Source of the DNA: Anaerolineae bacterium
Lineage (GTDB): Bacteria; Chloroflexota; Anaerolineae; Promineifilales; Promineifilaceae
Assembly (NCBI GenBank): GCA_028277515.1
Contig: JANQGC010000255.1
Location: 1 to 6,515 of the forward strand
Direction: 5' to 3'
DNA length: 6,515 bases
Under the pieces are notes generated by a model that was not told the origin of the DNA, did no database searches, and worked only from the letters and a program-made list of their open reading frames with translations. The translations under genes were made by a program, and so were the position numbers. This document shows, one piece after another, positions 1 through 4,356 of the stretch; positions within the stretch are counted from its first letter, which is position 1; the number at the start of each line of letters is the position of its first letter.

Positions 1-625
1 ACTTCTGCCGGAATGTGATTTGATCATTTCCGCAACGTCGGCATTTGGCCAAAGAATTATTGACGTGAGTAAATGCAAGGCCGGTGCGGTGATCTGTGAC
101 GTGGCCCGGCCGGCCGACATCAACGAAGCGGAGGCGGTGCTTCGCCCTGATGTGCTGGTCATCGAAAGTGGTGAAGTGCTGATTCCGGGCGATATCAATT
201 TTGGATATGACATCGGTTTACCACCCAAGACGGCTTATGCCTGCCTGGCTGAGACCGCATTATTGGCAATGGACGGGCGTTTTGAAGATTACACCCTCGG
301 CCGAAACATCAGCGTTGAGCGTGTTAAGGAGATCTACAAACTTTTCAAGAAGCACCAGTTCCAAATTGCGGGACTGCGATCTTTTGATGAATTTATTACC
401 GATGAAGGTTTGGTTGAAAAGAGAGCGTGCGCCGAGAAATATCGCCAGGACCCTGAGCTTTTCGCCCAGGTCCGGCAAACGGCCGGCGAAACAATCGCTA
501 AAATGCCGGTGATGGCCAAAGGGGTAAAATCATCTAATGACTTTCCCACAGGAAAAGCGGTGGGTGCGGCCGTTGGACTGGGCCTTCTCGCCTTATTACT
601 GGGTAAGCGCAGGAGGCAAAAATAG
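1..625 (+). CDS. Acyl-ACP/acyl-CoA reductase-like dehydrogenase (COG5322/AAR-like), 5' partial, C-terminal membrane anchor
   Basis: The reading frame is open from base 2 with no start in view, so this is the C-terminal 207 residues of a longer protein; an in-frame TTG at base 20 lies inside a conserved Rossmann strand and is not a credible start. Numbering from the first whole codon, residues 5-36 (CDLIISATS, then [10 protein letters not shown]) look like the later part of an NAD(P)-binding fold. Residues 77-92 ([16 protein letters not shown]) and 97-104 (YTLGRNIS) match, from memory, the cyanobacterial acyl-ACP reductase block FACFAEA...LEFEG...WGRN, which places Cys81 at the acyl-accepting cysteine (Cys294 in the Synechococcus enzyme). 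The likely reaction is NADPH-dependent reduction of a fatty acyl thioester to an aldehyde, but related proteins are only annotated as predicted dehydrogenases. AAR ends soon after the block corresponding to KHQFQIAG; this protein continues for about 80 residues and ends in a hydrophobic helix (about 186-201) followed by GKRRRQK, suggesting a tail anchor. It converges on the transpeptidase gene. Confidence 0.75.
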   Translation, partial: LLPECDLIISATSAFGQRIIDVSKCKAGAVICDVARPADINEAEAVLRPDVLVIESGEVLIPGDINFGYDIGLPPKTAYACLAETALLAMDGRFEDYTLGRNISVERVKEIYKLFKKHQFQIAGLRSFDEFITDEGLVEKRACAEKYRQDPELFAQVRQTAGETIAKMPVMAKGVKSSNDFPTGKAVGAAVGLGLLALLLGKRRRQK

Positions 626-643
626 GGTAACTTGCTTTTCTGT

Positions 644-666
644 CATCCGCAATCCTGCAGGCGATG
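644..666. terminator. Possible weak convergent terminator hairpin
   Basis: In the 58-base space between two converging stop codons, CATCCGC (644-650) can pair with GCGATG (661-666) as a six-pair stem with one bulged C, around a ten-base loop. An AT-rich stretch follows to the right, with a T run at about 681-685, too far from the stem for a textbook intrinsic terminator. On the minus strand no T run follows. The position suits a shared terminator; the structure itself is modest. Confidence 0.25.
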
Positions 667-683
667 TAATAAAATAACTATTT

Positions 684-2306
684 TTAAGGCTTTACCTCAA
701 CAATAACACCATCTTCTGCCCATTCATAAAGCTGCGCTGCATTTTCTGAACTTAACAATATGCAACCATAGGTTACCTGATGGCCTAAATCGTCTGTCCA
801 AAGGAGGGTGGATCCATTTCGTGTCGGGAATCCATGAAAGCCATTCATAAAATCTGATGTGGGAATAGGCCTGTAAATTCCCATAAAATTGGGCATCCAC
901 AAATCCCAATTTGAGGCATAAGCATTGGGTTCGTGGGTTTGGATTTGGAATATGCCTGGGGCTGTAGGACTGGCGTCAATTCCCGTACTGGATGGCCATT
1001 CCCATTTGAGCTGCCCATCTTCATAGACCCAGGTTTTTTGCTCGCTGATACTGACGATAATGCGTTTGTTGTGAACAACGGGCAGAGGTATCATTTCATC
1101 AAGTGAGGGGATGATGATCTCGTCGCCGGCACGCAAGAACTCAGCATCGGGATTGGCGTCCTGAATCCAGGGGTAAGGGATACCATAATCGCGGCCGATA
1201 CTGGACAAGGTTTCACCTGCTTGCACAATATGTAAGCGTGGTTTGTGATAAATTCGCGCAGCAATTTGTGGATGACCATTGGAAATAGCCTCGACAAGCT
1301 GTGGTAGCAGTTCTTCACTATTAAGGTGTTGTCCTTCCTCCAACTCATTAAATTGATTGGTGATAAAGGACATCGCCGCATCGTCATCCACGACCCAATC
1401 AAAGCGTTCGGAGCCATCCTCCGCCAACTTTAGGGTCATCCATTCATGCCAATGCTGCGGCTCAATAGTCTGCTCGAATTTTTTATTGCGGATGGGATCA
1501 AAAGTTTGGACAGTCACCTCCGTGGAGAGCAGCCGTTGCGCTTCCTGGACTAAATGGCTCACATCACGGATTTGCGGGGAGACCGGATGTACGACTAAGG
1601 GAAGTCGTCCGTCCTGGAAGATTTTTTCCGGATTTTGCGCCAGTTGGCTCAAGGTTAATGCCTGGTCCAGCACGCGGCCGTTTTCCGCTGCTTTCTCAAC
1701 CACCTGTCCACCAACGATTTCCAACTGCGCATCAGAAGCGGGTATATTCACCTGGGCGGCAAATTGCTCCAGGAAATTAGCGGCTGTTGTTGGATCGAAA
1801 GTCCATTGTGAATCAATCTGCGCATCTCCCGCCAGTAGCCGGGACAGGCTGTCAAGAGAACGCCCCTGGGCATGGGCCTCGGCGATCAGAGCCTGCGTAT
1901 CCAGAGTGAATCCCATTTCAGAAACCCCAACCGGCCAAACCGCATCCTCATGGGTCATCAACATCGGCCGCTGTGCCCATTCTTGCGAAAGAAGGGCTTC
2001 CGCCTCGTCTCTGGTCATCGATCCCACATCAATTCCCATCACCTGAACGCCAGGAAGGATTAAGGCGCTGGAATAAAGCAGTTGCGCAAAGAAAATAACC
2101 CCAATAAGACCGGCCAAAAAGATCAGGGACAAAGACCCGGCAATGAGCCATTTACCCGTTAAGGATGGTTTGCCCTCCTTCTCGGTTACGGGTCGGGCTG
2201 GAACCCAAATCTCCGTCGTCATGTCCGATAAGTCAGCGTTGGGTGCTGCTTCAGCTTCAGGATAAGATCTCTCCCATCCCGCATCATGCATTGATTGCTG
2301 TGCCAT
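684..2306 (-). CDS. Membrane-anchored L,D-transpeptidase (YkuD) with PG_binding_4-type repeats and a LysM domain
   Basis: This 540-residue protein would remodel peptidoglycan cross-links outside the membrane through a cysteine acyl-enzyme. A cytoplasmic N-terminus (1-52) precedes one membrane helix (about 53-79, ending LLYSSALILPG). Then comes GVQVMGIDVGSMTRDEAEALL (87-106), the opening of a VanW/YkuD-type PG_binding_4 domain, and a second similar domain at about 245-355. A LysM domain occupies about 358-400 (HIVQAGETLSSIGRDYGIP...ANPDAEFLRAGDEIIIP). The YkuD domain runs from about 414 to 538: the catalytic His is probably His491 (GFHGFPTRNG) and the nucleophile Cys515 in TYGCILL. The usual motif is S/T-x-G-C-I/V-R; the arginine is replaced by leucine here. 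The ATG at 2304-2306 has no Shine-Dalgarno sequence, but an extended -10 lies six bases upstream, suggesting leaderless translation. The gene is separated from msrQ by 143 bases and is probably its own unit. Alternatively it could be a YkuD protein with weak or altered activity. Confidence 0.88.
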   Translation of the reverse strand: MAQQSMHDAGWERSYPEAEAAPNADLSDMTTEIWVPARPVTEKEGKPSLTGKWLIAGSLSLIFLAGLIGVIFFAQLLYSSALILPGVQVMGIDVGSMTRDEAEALLSQEWAQRPMLMTHEDAVWPVGVSEMGFTLDTQALIAEAHAQGRSLDSLSRLLAGDAQIDSQWTFDPTTAANFLEQFAAQVNIPASDAQLEIVGGQVVEKAAENGRVLDQALTLSQLAQNPEKIFQDGRLPLVVHPVSPQIRDVSHLVQEAQRLLSTEVTVQTFDPIRNKKFEQTIEPQHWHEWMTLKLAEDGSERFDWVVDDDAAMSFITNQFNELEEGQHLNSEELLPQLVEAISNGHPQIAARIYHKPRLHIVQAGETLSSIGRDYGIPYPWIQDANPDAEFLRAGDEIIIPSLDEMIPLPVVHNKRIIVSISEQKTWVYEDGQLKWEWPSSTGIDASPTAPGIFQIQTHEPNAYASNWDLWMPNFMGIYRPIPTSDFMNGFHGFPTRNGSTLLWTDDLGHQVTYGCILLSSENAAQLYEWAEDGVIVEVKP

Positions 2307-2312
2307 AGGGTA

Positions 2313-2321
2313 ATTTTAACA
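2313..2321 (-). promoter_or_regulatory. Extended -10 promoter of the L,D-transpeptidase gene, likely leaderless
   Basis: Read on the minus strand the sequence is TGT-TAAAAT-TACCCT-ATG. TAAAAT matches five of six bases of the sigma-70 -10 consensus, is preceded by the TGn extended -10 element, and lies six bases before the start ATG at 2306. That spacing puts transcription initiation on or beside the start codon. No convincing -35 hexamer lies 16-18 bases upstream, which an extended -10 can tolerate. The absence of any ribosome-binding site fits this reading. Confidence 0.5.
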
Positions 2322-2327
2322 TAGGCC

Positions 2328-2379
2328 AAACCGTTTACCTGTATCCCAAGATACGTTTTCGTGAATTTTAGTAAACGAT
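2328..2379. promoter_or_regulatory. Candidate operator: AAACCGTTT and an inverted repeat upstream of the transpeptidase gene
   Basis: AAACCGTTT (2328-2336) is a nine-base palindrome with one central base, of the kind bound by LacI-family repressors (AAACnGTTT core is my recollection of the family pattern). It extends into CGTTTAC (2332-2338), which recurs inverted as GTAAACG (2371-2377). Between the two arms lies a smaller perfect repeat, GTATC-CCAA-GATAC (2341-2354). The first palindrome sits just upstream of the -10 element, a location suited to repression. No regulator gene is in view, so this is a candidate only. Confidence 0.3.
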
Positions 2380-2449
2380 TGCCCTATTAAGGGTATACAA
2401 TTTTGTTGTATGGAGAATGTTGAGATTAAAAAAGAAGCGCTAATAGATC

Positions 2450-3124
2450 TTAGGAATAAGCTCCTTCTTCATTTTTTCGTGAGCGGTTTTTGGCTTTATT
2501 CGATATATCACGTCGCCAGCGAATAATTGCCTGTCTGATCGGAGGCACTCTCGATAGTAACAAGACAGCCAATACACCCCCATAGAACAAGGGGGACGTG
2601 TAGGCGTTTTTAACAAGCAGAAGGTAGTGGAACACAGCCAGGATACCGGCAAGATAAACCCAGCGGTGCAGTTTGGTCCAGTTTTTCCCTAATTTGCGCA
2701 TGGCCCACCTGGTAGAGGTAATTGCCAGGGGCAACAATATTAGGAAAGAAGCAAATCCAACGATGGCATAATATTTTTCAAAAAGGGCTTCTGCAATAAA
2801 ATCCAGGTTTAGACCATAATCAAGCCACACAAAAACCAGCAAATGCAAACTGACATAAAGGAAGGTGTATAAACCCAGCAGCTTTCGTGCCGGGAAAAGC
2901 TGGGTCCAACCAAACCAAATCTTTATGGGGGTGACGGCCAGGGATAGAATCAGCAGGACGATGGCCGCTTTGCCTGTGCGCAAGGTTATTTCCCTGATAG
3001 GATCGGCGCCAAGTTGGCCTTGGTAAAAGTCAAAAACCAATAAGGCTAACGGGATTAAGGCTCCGATATGTACGGCCGTTTTGAGCAATCGCCGTTTTGA
3101 CTTTTTATCTAGGCTTAGCATCAT
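2450..3124 (-). CDS. msrQ: MsrQ, heme-binding membrane subunit of the MsrPQ methionine sulfoxide reductase
   Basis: This 224-residue polytopic membrane protein passes electrons from the quinone pool to MsrP for repair of methionine sulfoxide outside the cytoplasm. It belongs to the ferric-reductase-like transmembrane family. Hydrophobic helices lie at about 18-34, 52-66, 83-100, 118-136, 155-171 and 180-190, about the family's usual six. Diagnostic blocks are ARKLLGLYTFLYVSLHLLVF (79-98), with heme-ligand candidate His94, and KLGKNWTKLHRWVYLAGI (144-161) followed by AVFHYLLLVK (163-172), with His153 and His166; both closely resemble the E. coli protein. The C-terminus is short and strongly basic (RWRRDISNKAKNRSRKN). 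The first two codons are both ATG and either may start; the upstream AGGCAG is only a weak ribosome-binding site. It follows msrP after 52 bases with no promoter seen between, so the two probably form an operon. Confidence 0.93.
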   Translation of the reverse strand: MMLSLDKKSKRRLLKTAVHIGALIPLALLVFDFYQGQLGADPIREITLRTGKAAIVLLILSLAVTPIKIWFGWTQLFPARKLLGLYTFLYVSLHLLVFVWLDYGLNLDFIAEALFEKYYAIVGFASFLILLPLAITSTRWAMRKLGKNWTKLHRWVYLAGILAVFHYLLLVKNAYTSPLFYGGVLAVLLLSRVPPIRQAIIRWRRDISNKAKNRSRKNEEGAYS

Positions 3125-3176
3125 TCTGCCTGTCTGGTAAGATTAAAATCCGGAACCAGGGAGTTTCTTGAATTGA

Positions 3177-4175
3177 TTAATAATCGGCCGAGAGATCCAT
3201 CCCATCATATAGATGGGCAACTTGCTCTCCGTATCCGTTAAACAATAACGTTTTGCGACGGCCGAGTTCCCCAATACGTCGTTCCGTGGCTTGCGACCAG
3301 CGCGGATGGGCAACTTCAGGATTGACATTGGCGAAAAACCCATATTCATTTGGCGCGGCAGCCATCCAAAGAGAGGTCGGCATCTCTTCCACAAGGTCAA
3401 TTTTCACGATAGATTTAATACTCTTAAACCCATATTTCCAGGGCACGACCAGGCGAATTGGGGCGCCGTTTTGTGGCAGCAGTTGTTCACCATAAAGTCC
3501 TGTGGACAAAATTGTCAGATCGTGCATTGCCTCATCCATACGCAGCCCTTCCACATAGGGCCACTCATACCAAGGGCTTCTTTGGCCGGGCATTTTTTCC
3601 GGATCGTACACCGTTTCAAAACGTACATACTTCGCTTCGGACATAGGCTCTACAACTTGCAAAAGTTGAGATAAGGGAAAGCCCAGCCAGGGAATGACCA
3701 TAGACCAACCCTCTACACAGCGCAACCGGTAGATACGTTCCTCCTGATCAAATTGTTTAAGCAGATCGTCAGGATCATATACGCCAGGATTTCGCACCAA
3801 ACCGCCCACCTCAACTTGCCAGGGACTGGTTGGGAAATTGGCAGCCAAAGGGGCGACCTGCGCCTTATCCAGGGTGAACTCGTAAAAGTTGTTGTAGTTG
3901 GTAATATCCTTGAAGGAGGTCAGGGGATCGCCCAGTTCATCGGTGGAAGCGGAGACCGACGGTGTAACCGCTTCGCTTGACGAACCCTGCTCTGCTACAT
4001 CCGTCGATTGGACCTCTACGGCATTGTTTAGCCCGGCCGGGCTGCAAGCAGCAAGTGCGGCCGTGGACGCCATAGCCGCTGCTCCAACCATGAATTTGCG
4101 ACGTGAAAGGTATGTTGCCTCAGGTGTGATTTCCGATGAGGGAACCTCAATTCCGGTTCGTTTCTTTATTAACAT
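3177..4175 (-). CDS. msrP: MsrP, molybdopterin-dependent protein-methionine-sulfoxide reductase, Tat lipoprotein form
   Basis: The catalytic subunit of MsrPQ (formerly YedY) reduces methionine sulfoxide in extracytoplasmic proteins with a molybdopterin cofactor and electrons from MsrQ. I start it at the ATG at 4173-4175, seven bases after AAGAGGA; the adjacent TTG at 4176-4178 is only four bases away and would add one residue. Positions below count that TTG as residue 1. The signal has SRRKFM (25-30), a twin-arginine motif, then a hydrophobic run ending ALAAC with Cys45 as a lipobox cysteine, so export by Tat followed by lipidation is likely. Residues 46-88 are a Ser/Thr/Glu-rich linker. The fold begins near NYNNFYEF (94-101); [10 protein letters not shown] (151-160) gives Cys154 as the molybdenum ligand; [20 protein letters not shown] (237-256) is the conserved family signature. 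The total of about 333 residues is typical. The TAA stop lies 52 bases before msrQ. Confidence 0.94.
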   Translation of the reverse strand: MLIKKRTGIEVPSSEITPEATYLSRRKFMVGAAAMASTAALAACSPAGLNNAVEVQSTDVAEQGSSSEAVTPSVSASTDELGDPLTSFKDITNYNNFYEFTLDKAQVAPLAANFPTSPWQVEVGGLVRNPGVYDPDDLLKQFDQEERIYRLRCVEGWSMVIPWLGFPLSQLLQVVEPMSEAKYVRFETVYDPEKMPGQRSPWYEWPYVEGLRMDEAMHDLTILSTGLYGEQLLPQNGAPIRLVVPWKYGFKSIKSIVKIDLVEEMPTSLWMAAAPNEYGFFANVNPEVAHPRWSQATERRIGELGRRKTLLFNGYGEQVAHLYDGMDLSADY

Positions 4176-4182
4176 CAATCGA

Positions 4183-4189
4183 TCCTCTT
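4183..4189 (-). promoter_or_regulatory. Shine-Dalgarno site that sets the msrP start
   Basis: Read on the minus strand, AAGAGGA lies seven bases before the ATG at 4175 and four bases before the overlapping TTG at 4178. The normal five-to-nine-base spacing favours ATG as the initiation codon. Confidence 0.6.
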
Positions 4190-4286
4190 GGTTCTGTCAG
4201 AGCTACTTAGACTGTTAGATGCCCGTTGACTATTTGTCGAGATGGCGTTTATTGGCATTTTTTGCAGCATACCAATTGCTTTTATC

Positions 4287-4314
4287 ATTATAGAAGCTAA
4301 TCATACCCTGTTCT
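4287..4314 (-). promoter_or_regulatory. Probable msrPQ promoter (perfect TATAAT, weak -35)
   Basis: On the minus strand a perfect TATAAT lies at 4292-4287. The best -35 candidate is AGAACA (4314-4309), 16 bases upstream, which matches TTGACA only at its last three positions. Initiation near 4280 would give a leader of about 105 bases before the msrP start. The weak -35 together with the direct repeat just upstream suggests an activator-dependent promoter. Confidence 0.45.
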
Positions 4315-4331
4315 TCTGAAATAATTCTGAA
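4314..4331 (-). promoter_or_regulatory. Direct repeat TTCAGAA-TTAT-TTCAGAA upstream of the msrPQ promoter
   Basis: Two perfect seven-base copies are separated by a four-base AT-only spacer, giving an 11-bp period, close to one helical turn. That geometry is the one used by OmpR/PhoB-family response regulators (two 7-bp repeats with a 4-bp AT-rich spacer). The repeat sits against the weak -35 region, 21 bases upstream of the TATAAT. No cognate regulator is in the window. Confidence 0.35.
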
Positions 4332-4356
4332 CAAAACCTTATGAATTGATTACAGG

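Noticed and set aside
20..22. TTG as the start codon of the left-hand reductase-like gene
   Set aside because: The codons before it continue a Rossmann-fold strand ([10 protein letters not shown]), so the gene begins outside the window.
560..622. Sortase-type sorting signal at the C-terminus of the reductase-like protein (FPTG, hydrophobic run, basic tail)
   Set aside because: The motif lacks the fifth residue of LPxTG/FPxTG and the protein is a cytoplasmic-type dehydrogenase with no evidence of export; a simple tail anchor explains it better.
1357..2046. 229-codon open frame on the plus strand
   Set aside because: It lies antisense within the well-supported transpeptidase gene, and its product is rich in Ser, Arg and Cys with no recognisable motif; a shadow frame.
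2424..2449. Intrinsic terminator after msrQ (T-rich run following AGCGCT on the minus strand)
   Set aside because: The T run is real, but the preceding sequence forms only about a four-pair stem; not enough to call a terminator.
4309..4333. Hairpin TGTTC...GAACA after the PBP stop as a terminator
   Set aside because: The stem is only five pairs with a 15-base loop and no T run follows; the same bases are better explained as the direct repeat and promoter of msrPQ.
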